Positions 8,735 through 15,036 of a stretch of 64,000 nt of DNA are shown piece by piece. The translations under genes and the position numbers were made by a program. Numbering within the stretch: the stretch's first letter is position 1; each line of letters starts with the position of its first letter. Source of the DNA: DATFUL01 sp041499035 (GTDB taxonomy: Bacteria; Patescibacteriota; Microgenomatia; UBA8517). The DNA lies in assembly GCA_041499035.1 (NCBI GenBank), contig JBGQJK010000002.1, forward strand, positions 1 through 64,000. Direction: 5' to 3'. The notes beneath the pieces were generated by a model that searched no databases, had not been told where the DNA came from, and worked only from the letters and a program-made list of their open reading frames with translations.

Positions 8735-8817
8735 CGGAGGAGGCGAGACTCGAACTCGCGAGGGCTTGCGCCCGCACGCTTTCCAAGCGTGTACCATAGC
8801 CGCTAGGTGACTCCTCC
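8735..8817 (-). tRNA. tRNA-Ser(GGA)
   Basis: 83-nt class II tRNA: acceptor GGAGGAG/CTCCTCC, anticodon loop TTGGAAA (GGA), long variable arm CGGGCGCAAGCCCT, T loop TTCGAGT. Discriminator G; CCA not encoded. Confidence 0.95.
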
Positions 8818-8826
8818 AGAGTCTGT

Positions 8827-8832
8827 ATTATA
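8827..8832 (-). promoter_or_regulatory. -10 box (TATAAT) for tRNA-Ser(GGA)
   Basis: Consensus TATAAT in the 25-base gap between two tRNA genes, nine bases upstream of the tRNA-Ser 5' end, so this tRNA and the following Nudix-EEP pair can be transcribed on their own. Confidence 0.6.
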
Positions 8833-8842
8833 CCCTAAAATG

Positions 8843-8914
8843 TGCCTCTGGACAGATTCGAACTGTCATCAAAGGATCCGGAATCCCTCATTCTATCCGT
8901 TAAACTACAGAGGC
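8843..8914 (-). tRNA. tRNA-Arg(CCG)
   Basis: 72-nt tRNA: acceptor GCCTCTG/CAGAGGC, anticodon stem AGGGA/TCCTT around loop TTCCGGA (anticodon CCG), T loop TTCGAAT. Discriminator A; no CCA. Its first 15 bases overlap the 3' end of the upstream Nudix gene. Confidence 0.93.
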
Positions 8915-9445
8915 AAGTAGGTCTTTAGCTTTAACAAGTATCTGTTTCTCCCCACCGAAGGAAAGCTGTTTTTTAGCTTCCTCAAACGGAAGCCAAACAA
9001 CTTCCTCAGTCTCCCAGTCATGCCCTTCGGGTAAATCTTTTATATACTCCATTAAGTAAAAGGTTACAAATTTTAATATCTTCCCCACCTTGACATCGGT
9101 AAAAGAATACATTGAGGTGCCTATTTTTTTGACTATTTTGGCCTCAACTCCGGCTTCTTCCTTGACCTCTCTAATCGCCGCGTTTTCAAGAGAGGCTACA
9201 TCAGCTTTAATTTTTCCGGAAGCCATTGGTCCCGGAAGATCACCGTCAGTATCGTCGATTCGCCCCTTGGGAAGCATCCAATATTGTTTTGGATAAAGGG
9301 CGCTAGCCGTGGTTTTTCTGATAAGCCAGAGTATTTGGCCATTATCTATTTTGAAGACTACTCCCCCAGAGGAAAACTCTCTGGTAACGGAGCTTTTTAG
9401 AACATCACCACTTCCTGTTTTTTGAGATTGTGTGTTTTTTCCCAT
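8900..9445 (-). CDS. Nudix hydrolase
   Basis: 181 residues. LPKGRIDD, then an insertion of about 20 residues, then the intact Nudix helix REVKEEAGV. The C-terminal part WLPFEEAKKQLSFGGEKQIL is typical of small house-cleaning Nudix enzymes. The stop codon lies inside tRNA-Arg(CCG), 15 bases past its 5' end, so cleavage of the tRNA from the transcript would remove the stop. The N terminus overlaps the upstream gene by 49 bases. Confidence 0.85.
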   Translation of the reverse strand: MGKNTQSQKTGSGDVLKSSVTREFSSGGVVFKIDNGQILWLIRKTTASALYPKQYWMLPKGRIDDTDGDLPGPMASGKIKADVASLENAAIREVKEEAGVEAKIVKKIGTSMYSFTDVKVGKILKFVTFYLMEYIKDLPEGHDWETEEVVWLPFEEAKKQLSFGGEKQILVKAKDLLASVV

Positions 9446-9864
9446 TCTTTTAGAACGTCCTTCGCGCCTTTTAGCATGTCCTTTTCCCTTTTAAGACCCA
9501 GTCTTTTTAAAGCTTCGCCAAAATCCAGCCATTTAAATTGATCAAAGCCAATCAGCTCGCTGCTCCCACCTTTTTGCAACATTAAATAATAATAAAACTT
9601 TTGGGGAATTGATTTGGCATTAACAATTGTTGTTCCAGATGAGCGTCCTGCTTCTTCTAATACCCTTGCCGCCATTCCACCCTGCTCACTGGCCAAACGG
9701 ATTGCGGCTCTGACAGAAGATTCCCCTTTCCTTACAGTCACTTTGGGAATCTCCCAATCGGGAGCCTCTCTCTGTTTCACCAATAAAAACTGCCGCTTGC
9801 CGCGGTTCTCTCTAAAGAGCACTGCCCCGCCTATTACAATTTGTTGATTTTTTCCGTTTTTCAT
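9397..9864 (-). CDS. Nudix-fold protein with degenerate Nudix box
   Basis: 155 residues with the start of a Nudix domain (GGAVLFRENRGKRQFLLVKQ, then WEIPKVTVRKGES), but the helix that should read REUXEE reads RLASEQGG, so the metal-binding glutamates are missing. It is probably inactive or altered, perhaps a ligand-binding partner. It overlaps the following intact Nudix gene by 49 bases, which suggests duplication and divergence or a functional pair. The ATG at 9864 is the first plausible start. Confidence 0.72.
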   Translation of the reverse strand: MKNGKNQQIVIGGAVLFRENRGKRQFLLVKQREAPDWEIPKVTVRKGESSVRAAIRLASEQGGMAARVLEEAGRSSGTTIVNAKSIPQKFYYYLMLQKGGSSELIGFDQFKWLDFGEALKRLGLKREKDMLKGAKDVLKEWEKTHNLKKQEVVMF

Positions 9865-9888
9865 TTTGTTTTTATGTTCTCGTCTGCC

Positions 9889-9960
9889 CGAAATTGTACA
9901 ACAATTTCGAGAGGAGTAATAAACTTGCGTAAGTTTCCAAAACTTTCGTTTTGAGAAACT
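9889..9960. repeat. Three consecutive hairpins between tRNA-Ser(CGA) and the Nudix run
   Basis: Inverted repeats seen: CGAAATTGT-ACA-ACAATTTCG (9889-9909, 9-bp stem), AAACTT-GCGT-AAGTTT (9921-9936), and AGTTTCCAAAAC-TTTC-GTTTTG-A-GAAACT (9932-9960, 12 bp with one bulge). The last two overlap and are mutually exclusive. No long T run follows on either strand, so a simple terminator is not evident. Confidence 0.7.
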
Positions 9961-9985
9961 GCTAGCAACGTTTGATTACGACGAG

Positions 9986-10070
9986 CGGAGGGTACAGGAT
10001 TTGAACCTGTGTAGGGATTACTCCCTCGAGTTTTCGAAACTCGTGCAATTGGCCGCTATGCGAACCCTCC
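9986..10070 (-). tRNA. tRNA-Ser(CGA)
   Basis: 85-nt class II tRNA: acceptor GGAGGGT/ACCCTCC, anticodon stem CGAGT/ACTCG around TTCGAAA (CGA), long variable arm, T arm ACAGG/CCTGT. Discriminator G; CCA not encoded. Confidence 0.95.
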
Positions 10071-10080
10071 TCGCTTAGTG

Positions 10081-10152
10081 TGCCCTCGATCAGAATTGAA
10101 CTGATATCTTAGGTTCCGCAAACCCATACTCTATCCGTTGAGCTACGAGGGC
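10081..10152 (-). tRNA. tRNA-Arg(GCG)
   Basis: 72-nt tRNA: acceptor GCCCTCG/CGAGGGC, anticodon stem TGGGT/ACCTA around TTGCGGA (GCG), T loop TTCAATT. Discriminator A; no CCA. Anticodon GCG on an Arg tRNA, rather than the usual A34/inosine, is worth noting. Confidence 0.92.
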
Positions 10153-10236
10153 TCATTTGACTCTCCGCAGGCTCATACTCTACTGCGAGCCCTCGAGCCA
10201 GCAAGCTCTGCTTATCCGTTAAGCTACGGGTGCAAG
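10153..10236 (-). pseudogene. Decayed tRNA / tRNA-derived mosaic
   Basis: On the minus strand the 5' half of a tRNA is intact (GCACCCG acceptor strand, GTAGCTTAACGGATAAGC D arm), but no matching CGGGTGC 3' strand, anticodon loop or T arm follows. Instead there is a stretch resembling the tRNA-Arg(GCG) anticodon region (TCCGCA..CTCATACTCTA on the plus strand) and a 9-bp inverted repeat, CGAGGGCTC (10146-10154) and GAGCCCTCG (10187-10195), whose left arm overlaps the tRNA-Arg 5' end. Read as remnants of a duplicated tRNA-Arg. Confidence 0.6.
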
Positions 10237-10237
10237 T

Positions 10238-10795
10238 CTATTTGTTCCCAGACAGTTTTTGTGTAAACCAATCTGCGAGCTTATCAAGCCCAACAGTGGG
10301 TACTTCCTCATATGGAATGTAGGCAGAAACCTCTCTTTTTAAACTATCTTTAATTTCGGTATTTATTACAAGCTCAATTCGCCCCGGAATTAAAAATGTT
10401 TCAAGAATTATAACCTCGCTCCCGCTCCTCTTTCTAAACCGAAACCGGGTAAGCGTTTGCCACTCTGTCAGCTTGCCTGCAATTTTTACGCCTTTGGTAG
10501 TTATTTTGTATTCAATGTTTTCCGGCGGTACTGTCGAAAGAACATAATATAAAAACACCAGTGCAACTATCAAAATAACAGGCATAATTCCCTCAGCCAG
10601 AAAAAGAACCAAGCTGATAATGCCTGCAATTGCAAAAACCGTTGTATAAAACTGACGGTCGCGCTTCATAAACGGCCTTGCCGGCGCTATCCATATAAGC
10701 AAATCGCGCTCAGGCTCACGCCTGACAACAACAGTCTGCGGCTCTTTATTTAAAGTGCTTTGATTGGACTTTTTTTCTTCTTTGGCAGCATCCAT
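10238..10795 (-). CDS. Two-helix membrane protein of unknown function
   Basis: 185 residues from the ATG at 10795. A charged N-terminal tail of about 60 residues precedes two transmembrane helices (FAIAGIISLVLFLAEGIM and VILIVALVFLYYVLSTV), then a soluble domain with alternating strands (IEYKITTKGVKIAGKL) resembling a PH-like or YcxB-like fold and a C-terminal helix. No family is recognised with confidence. The start is placed nine bases after a TATAAT box; the longer frame would begin at a TTG upstream of that box. Confidence 0.7.
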   Translation of the reverse strand: MDAAKEEKKSNQSTLNKEPQTVVVRREPERDLLIWIAPARPFMKRDRQFYTTVFAIAGIISLVLFLAEGIMPVILIVALVFLYYVLSTVPPENIEYKITTKGVKIAGKLTEWQTLTRFRFRKRSGSEVIILETFLIPGRIELVINTEIKDSLKREVSAYIPYEEVPTVGLDKLADWFTQKLSGNK

Positions 10796-10804
10796 ACCGA
10801 CCTT

Positions 10805-10810
10805 ATTATA
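10805..10810 (-). promoter_or_regulatory. -10 box (TATAAT) for the 185-residue membrane protein
   Basis: TATAAT on the minus strand, nine bases before the ATG at 10795. Back to back with the tRNA-Ser(GCT) promoter. Confidence 0.5.
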
Positions 10811-10823
10811 CCTCAAAACCTGC

Positions 10824-10829
10824 TATAAT
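10824..10829 (+). promoter_or_regulatory. -10 box (TGCTATAAT) for the tRNA-Ser pair
   Basis: Extended -10 element TGCTATAAT, 14 bases upstream of tRNA-Ser(GCT). Confidence 0.6.
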
Positions 10830-10843
10830 TGCAGTGCCTAAAA

Positions 10844-10928
10844 GGAGGATATGCCGAGCGGCTAAGGCAAAGGTTTGCTAAACCTTGGCCACGCAAGTGG
10901 CCGGTGGGTTCGACTCCCTCATCCTCCG
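10844..10928 (+). tRNA. tRNA-Ser(GCT)
   Basis: 85-nt class II tRNA: acceptor GGAGGAT/ATCCTCC, anticodon loop TTGCTAA (GCT), long variable arm GGCCACGCAAGTGGCC, T loop TTCGACT. Discriminator G, followed by CCA in the DNA (10929-10931), the only tRNA in the window with it. Confidence 0.96.
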
Positions 10929-10932
10929 CCAT

Positions 10933-11014
10933 GGTGGGCGGGCAGGACGGTAATGCGCGGGTCTTGAAAACCCGTGAGCGCAAGCTCTAACAGGTTCGAC
11001 CCCTGTGCCCACCG
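10933..11014 (+). tRNA. tRNA-Ser(TGA)
   Basis: 82-nt class II tRNA: acceptor GGTGGGC/GCCCACC, short D stem GCA/TGC, anticodon stem CGGGT/ACCCG around CTTGAAA (TGA), variable arm GAGCGCAAGCTC, T arm ACAGG/CCTGT. Four bases after the preceding tRNA-Ser, so surely cotranscribed. No CCA. Confidence 0.95.
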
Positions 11015-11015
11015 C

Positions 11016-11696
11016 TTACCGTGCAATCGTCATTCCCCAAACTTTTTTAACACCTCCGTGTTTTAGCACTTTTGCGGCCTCGTGGAGGGTAGAGCCCGTG
11101 GTAAAAATGTCATCGAAAAGCAGTATATCGGCAATAGTATGTTGTATATAGGAAGGATTAAGATAAAAGGCCCCTTTGAGATTATGTTTACGCTCCTCAA
11201 CTGACAATTCAACCTGAGAAGAGGTAGATTTATGCTTTATTAAAAGATCAGGATTAAATCCCCACCCCATCTCTTTAGCTACCAACTTGCCGATTTCTAC
11301 TGATTGGTTAAACCCGCGTACGTTTTGCCTGTGCCAATGAATTGGAATGGGAACAAGGGAATTAGTATTTGGTATGTAGTATTTAGCATATTGGGACCTA
11401 AGGGTATCCAAAAAAGCAGAAGATAGCTCACGGCCAACTTCGGTGGAGTATTTAAATTTTAGTGCCAATATAGCCTTCTTAATTACACCTTCATATTTCC
11501 AGATAGAAGTCAGGCCGTCCAGACCATACTTTCTCCTACATTTGATGTGCGTAAAACCGTCAATTGACGCCTTTTCGCAATAAGGACAGGCCGGCTTGAG
11601 TATTCTGACCTTGCTCAAACAATTCTCACAAATATATTTGCCTTCTTTTCCACAGTCCAAACAAGCTTTCGGGAAAATCAAATTAAGTAGGTCCAT
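11016..11696 (-). CDS. comF: ComF-family amidophosphoribosyltransferase-like protein
   Basis: 226 residues. An N-terminal zinc-binding part has four CxxC-like pairs (CLDCG, CENC, CPYC and a later C), and the C-terminal type I phosphoribosyltransferase domain shows the PRPP loop LLFDDIFTTGST. ComF proteins are needed for natural transformation in competent bacteria, acting on the cytoplasmic side of DNA uptake. Its 3' end is one base from tRNA-Ser(TGA), convergent. The start codon is 17 bp from that of smpB, divergent. Standalone here; no other com gene is nearby. Confidence 0.88.
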   Translation of the reverse strand: MDLLNLIFPKACLDCGKEGKYICENCLSKVRILKPACPYCEKASIDGFTHIKCRRKYGLDGLTSIWKYEGVIKKAILALKFKYSTEVGRELSSAFLDTLRSQYAKYYIPNTNSLVPIPIHWHRQNVRGFNQSVEIGKLVAKEMGWGFNPDLLIKHKSTSSQVELSVEERKHNLKGAFYLNPSYIQHTIADILLFDDIFTTGSTLHEAAKVLKHGGVKKVWGMTIAR

Positions 11697-11701
11697 TGAG
11701 G

Positions 11702-11710
11702 TACAATATA
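11702..11710. promoter_or_regulatory. Overlapping divergent -10 boxes for comF and smpB
   Basis: TACAAT on the plus strand (11702-11707) is six bases before the smpB ATG; TATATT on the minus strand (11705-11710) is eight bases before the comF ATG. Only 17 bp separate the two start codons, so neither mRNA can have an appreciable leader. Confidence 0.5.
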
Positions 11711-11713
11711 AGT

Positions 11714-12148
11714 ATGAAATTATTCAACAAAAGAGCAAGATTTGAATATGAACTCACAGGAGAGGGAGTTGAGGCCGGATTGTCCCTAAAGGGAGCCGAG
11801 GCTAAATCTATCCGCGAAGGCCGGGGGGATTTGTCCAATTCTTTCGCAAAAATCATGGGTAATGAAATTTATTTGGTCAATGCCAACATCCCGGCACAAG
11901 GGCTGGAAAAATATGACTCTACCCGCACCAGAAAACTCCTTTTGCACCACCAGGAGATACTGTCGCTAGGAACAAAAATGAAGCAAAAAAAGTTGCAAAT
12001 TGTGCCTCTACGGCTGTATAATAAGGGTCGCTTAATCAAGCTCTATCTAGAGCTAGGCAAGCCTAAAAAGCAGTTTCAGAAGAAGGAGGCAATTAAGCGC
12101 CACGATATAAAGCGAGATATTGAAGGTGAATTTAAAGCTTCGCTTTAA
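11714..12148 (+). CDS. smpB: SsrA-binding protein SmpB
   Basis: 144 residues. Signatures include KARFEYELTGEGVEAGLSLKGAEAKSIREGR, which forms the OB-fold core, and LYNKGRLIKLYLELGKPKKQ. The basic tail expected to enter the mRNA channel is short and ends EGEFKASL. SmpB binds tmRNA and brings it to stalled ribosomes. The tmRNA gene starts three bases after the stop, a natural pair. The ATG at 11714 is chosen because TACAAT lies six bases upstream; the longer frame would overlap comF. Confidence 0.96.
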   Translation: MKLFNKRARFEYELTGEGVEAGLSLKGAEAKSIREGRGDLSNSFAKIMGNEIYLVNANIPAQGLEKYDSTRTRKLLLHHQEILSLGTKMKQKKLQIVPLRLYNKGRLIKLYLELGKPKKQFQKKEAIKRHDIKRDIEGEFKASL

Positions 12149-12149
12149 A
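12131..12149. repeat. Hairpin at the smpB-ssrA junction
   Basis: Perfect 8-bp inverted repeat TTTAAAGC-TTC-GCTTTAAA covering the last codons of smpB and ending two bases before tmRNA. It could mark a processing point between mRNA and tmRNA. Confidence 0.6.
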
Positions 12150-12151
12150 TC

Positions 12152-12512
12152 GGGGACGATCGGTTTCGACGGGAAGCTCTTTGACAAAACGGCAAGCAGA
12201 CTTTGACTCTAGGTCTTTGATAAGAGTTAAAAAACAAAAGCTACGAATTTATTCGAAGCTCCAGCCTACAACGTAGTTTACGCTTAAGCTGGCGTCCTGA
12301 GATCTGATTCTCGATCGGGTCGACTGGGTGTAAACCATTCGAGATGCTGTTTAAGCTTTAATGATTTAAAGGTTTAAACAAAAGACAAATAAATCTTACC
12401 TTGAAATTCCTTTTTGGCTAGATAAGTTCAGGGAAAATTTAAAAACCAAATAAGCTTGTAGAAGTTTTGTTATTATGTTTTTCGGACGCGGGTTCGATTC
12501 CCGCCGTCTCCA
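12152..12512 (+). ncRNA. ssrA: Transfer-messenger RNA (tmRNA)
   Basis: The 5' end GGGGACGATCGGTTTCGACGGG and the 3' end GGACGCGGGTTCGATTCCCGCCG form the tRNA-like domain with acceptor GGGGACG/CGTCTCC and discriminator A; CCA is not encoded. The tag frame that fits best is 12240-12284, ending at TAA 12285-12287: ATNLFEAPAYNVVYA, possibly with a few more codons upstream. The tag ends in hydrophobic VVYA rather than the familiar ALAA. One-piece tmRNA of about 361 nt, next to its partner smpB. Confidence 0.96.
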
Positions 12513-12561
12513 CTTAAAAAATAATATTAGTTCTGAACTCTCATTTCAAAATCGTATTTTT

Positions 12562-12894
12562 ATGCACCCTGGTGCAGGTGGTATTTATGCTAACGAGGGA
12601 CATAGTATGACAGTTAACGGCAACGGGAGTAGTAATTTTCAGGGAATCCATTTTCATCATTCAGAACCTCTAACGGTAATCAAGTCAACGGCACTGCTCA
12701 GATTAAAAGGATTAATTCGCGACAACGAATCGGTTGTCGAGTTAAGAAGTTGTGGAACAGATAACAGAGGCGTTGAGGGATTCGCCGCGCGGACAGATAA
12801 AATGTTCGACAGTTATGAGCCTCACGTGTCGTTAGGCGATCTCTTTGATTCGATAAACACACTTCGCAATTCCTCACTTTGGCCGAAGAAATAA
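12562..12894 (+). CDS. Hypothetical protein, about 110 residues
   Basis: The open frame continues back into tmRNA, so the ATG at 12562 is taken as the start. The product is polar, His/Gly/Asn-rich at its N terminus (HPGAGG, NGNGSSNFQGIHFHH) with an amphipathic C-terminal half. No transmembrane segment, signal peptide or recognised motif. No clear promoter apart from an A/T-rich TATTTT just before the ATG. Possibly real but weakly supported. Confidence 0.4.
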   Translation: MHPGAGGIYANEGHSMTVNGNGSSNFQGIHFHHSEPLTVIKSTALLRLKGLIRDNESVVELRSCGTDNRGVEGFAARTDKMFDSYEPHVSLGDLFDSINTLRNSSLWPKK

Positions 12895-12909
12895 GTATCT
12901 CGAACAAGA

Positions 12910-14811
12910 CTACTGATTCTGAATATCTAGCGAATACAGCTTGTCTCCTGTAAGAAGAATTATTTTCTTATCAGCTTCCGAAACTACCAAGTTTATGCCT
13001 CCCGAAATTAATGAATCTTCATATTGGGCCTTATAAACACCCTTCTTATCGGTAACCACCACCCTGCTGCCTGCTTTATCAAGCAAATAAATATACTGAT
13101 TATCCGGGTTGGCATAAATGGCGTCAATATTTCCAATTTCCGGAATTACACCAGAAACATTAAAGTTTTGGGGACTGCCCTGGCTGAACTTAAGCACTTT
13201 AGAGTTAGGATACAGGGCATAGATTGATCCGTCTATGGTTATCTGCAAAATATTCGAAAAATTAACATTAGTTCCTGCTGCAAGCCAATTTTGTTTATCA
13301 CCAAACGAGTTCCCTGTCCCAGCATATCTATAAATTGCATTTCCGGCTTTGTCTATTACATACATATTTCCGGCAAAGGCTGATATAAGCGCATCAGATG
13401 TCCATACTTTACTGATAACCTTACTATTACCTGAATCAACTTCATAAATACCATCACTTTCAAGAACAAAGACTTTGGCTTCGTAAGCCGCCAGTGCGGA
13501 GGCCGAATTTATTACCCCGGGTCCTGCAACCACCCTGCTCTTTTTTGTGGAAAGGTCAACGCTAACTATTCGTTGTCCAGATTTATCGAGAACGTAGATA
13601 AACCCGCCCGAAAAAGCTACTATGTCGCCTTTAAACCCGGAGGAAAGCAGTGTCAAATCCAAAAACATCTGGGGCGTCTCCCGGTATTCCCCAAGAACTG
13701 CAGCCCGGCTGTCATCAATCTTTTTCTTGAGAGCGTCGATTTTAGTGTCATGTACGTTCATAGCAGTAATTCGATTCAGTTTTTGTTCGCTGTCGGCAAA
13801 CAGCTCACGGCTCCGCTCAGAACTGACACTCGCCAGGCTTATAGCCTGATCAGCCTCGCTTGTTGCCTGCGCAAGAATTCCCTGATATTTACTTTTCAAA
13901 TCATTGATCTTTTTCTGACGTATGCCAAATCCGATACTTACTCCTAAAAGCACCAGAAGAATCGCCGCAACCGTAAAAGTAAGCTTTTTGCTTTCGGGGG
14001 AAGCTTGGGGAGCCTGTTCCGCCTTTAAATAGATATTTTTTTGAGGAATTCTTTTGAAAAGCTTGGAAACAAATTCCTGAATCTTATCTGATATCATCAA
14101 CGGGTTTCTAAAATCTAGACTCAATTTGTTAAATTTTCTTGGTTCCGCGATTTCCGGACGCGCTTCTGCAAATAGTGTGTTTGCGTCTTCTTTTTCCTCA
14201 AATTTAATCACGGTTGCAGCCAAGTTTCCCTGGCTTTCTGAGCCAAGCACGATAGGACCGAACGTCTCAATTGAATCTTCGGAAGTTTTTGCCGAAAGCG
14301 CAGCTCTAAGTATTCCGTTCGGGACCTTCTCAAAAAATGTTTTTGTCGCCAAAAGTATAACGTCGCCACTCTTGGGAAAACCCGAGGCAACAACTACCTG
14401 ATCTTTTTCACTTTCCAGGATTTTTCCGAGCGAACCGTTCCGGAAAACCATTACGCCTGCCCCGCCAACCGCTACGGAATAAACAACATTTCCGACGAAA
14501 GCAGCTGCAACAATTTCGACGTCCCCCCAGGTGTGCCTGAATTCATCGGCAACTTTCTTGGTAGCATCCCTGAGAACATTGAAGGGCTTACCTGTCGGGT
14601 TGCCGTAGTATTCTTCATGGTACCTGGTTAAAAGTTCCCGTCCGGCAGCAAGTGTGTCTATACCGCTCTCTGTGTGACTGGTAGAAACTATCGCAAATAA
14701 GTGTCCCCGGAGTTTAAGCTTATCAGAATCCTCCGGTTCAAACTCATGTACTTGTGCCCACCCGGACGGCCCAGGCGCACCAGTCAACTTGGAGGCACTA
14801 GAAATTAACAT
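12910..14811 (-). CDS. PP2C-like N-terminal domain, transmembrane helix and extracytoplasmic beta-propeller-like domain
   Basis: 633 residues in three parts. Residues 1-210 resemble a PPM/PP2C phosphatase (VEIVAAAFVGNVVYSVAVGGAGVMVFRN is kept), but the usual DGMGGH metal motif is replaced by VSTSHTESG, so catalysis is doubtful. A single transmembrane helix lies at about 275-297, then a coiled coil (300-370). Residues 380-633 form repeated blades of the type GGFIYVLDKSGQRIVSVDL, an NHL/YVTN-like propeller. A transmembrane sensor or scaffold is inferred. Its stop and the next gene's start are four bases apart in one operon with the two genes upstream. Confidence 0.7.
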   Translation of the reverse strand: MLISSASKLTGAPGPSGWAQVHEFEPEDSDKLKLRGHLFAIVSTSHTESGIDTLAAGRELLTRYHEEYYGNPTGKPFNVLRDATKKVADEFRHTWGDVEIVAAAFVGNVVYSVAVGGAGVMVFRNGSLGKILESEKDQVVVASGFPKSGDVILLATKTFFEKVPNGILRAALSAKTSEDSIETFGPIVLGSESQGNLAATVIKFEEKEDANTLFAEARPEIAEPRKFNKLSLDFRNPLMISDKIQEFVSKLFKRIPQKNIYLKAEQAPQASPESKKLTFTVAAILLVLLGVSIGFGIRQKKINDLKSKYQGILAQATSEADQAISLASVSSERSRELFADSEQKLNRITAMNVHDTKIDALKKKIDDSRAAVLGEYRETPQMFLDLTLLSSGFKGDIVAFSGGFIYVLDKSGQRIVSVDLSTKKSRVVAGPGVINSASALAAYEAKVFVLESDGIYEVDSGNSKVISKVWTSDALISAFAGNMYVIDKAGNAIYRYAGTGNSFGDKQNWLAAGTNVNFSNILQITIDGSIYALYPNSKVLKFSQGSPQNFNVSGVIPEIGNIDAIYANPDNQYIYLLDKAGSRVVVTDKKGVYKAQYEDSLISGGINLVVSEADKKIILLTGDKLYSLDIQNQ

Positions 14812-14814
14812 TCT

Positions 14815-15036
14815 TTAAAGAATTATTAGAGCAGCCAGAAAAACTAAAACCGCAAAAGCTAAATGAATATAGCCAAGCAGGATTATCGGAGCATCGAAAC
14901 CAAGCGAGAGCGTGGATGTCATTAGTCTGATCTGCCGGACCATAATCAAAGCGAACACAAGATACATTGCCAAAAGCAGAAGAGCCGCGATTTTAATCAC
15001 CAGCCAAATAGAAATTCCAAAAATAGGGTTGATCAT
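14815..15036 (-). CDS. Small two-helix membrane protein
   Basis: 73 residues, almost entirely two hydrophobic helices (IWLVIKIAALLLLAMYLVFALIMV and ILLGYIHLAFAVLVFLAALIIL) joined by a short polar loop. It resembles small conserved CPR membrane proteins (DUF5657-like, from memory). It overlaps the upstream PH-domain gene by four bases and precedes the PP2C-like gene by three, so all three are one operon. Function unknown. Confidence 0.7.
   Translation of the reverse strand: MINPIFGISIWLVIKIAALLLLAMYLVFALIMVRQIRLMTSTLSLGFDAPIILLGYIHLAFAVLVFLAALIIL

Noticed and set aside
9865..9985. CRISPR-like array from several short palindromes
   Set aside because: The palindromes are different from one another, with no repeated spacer-sized unit; no CRISPR array is seen anywhere in the window.
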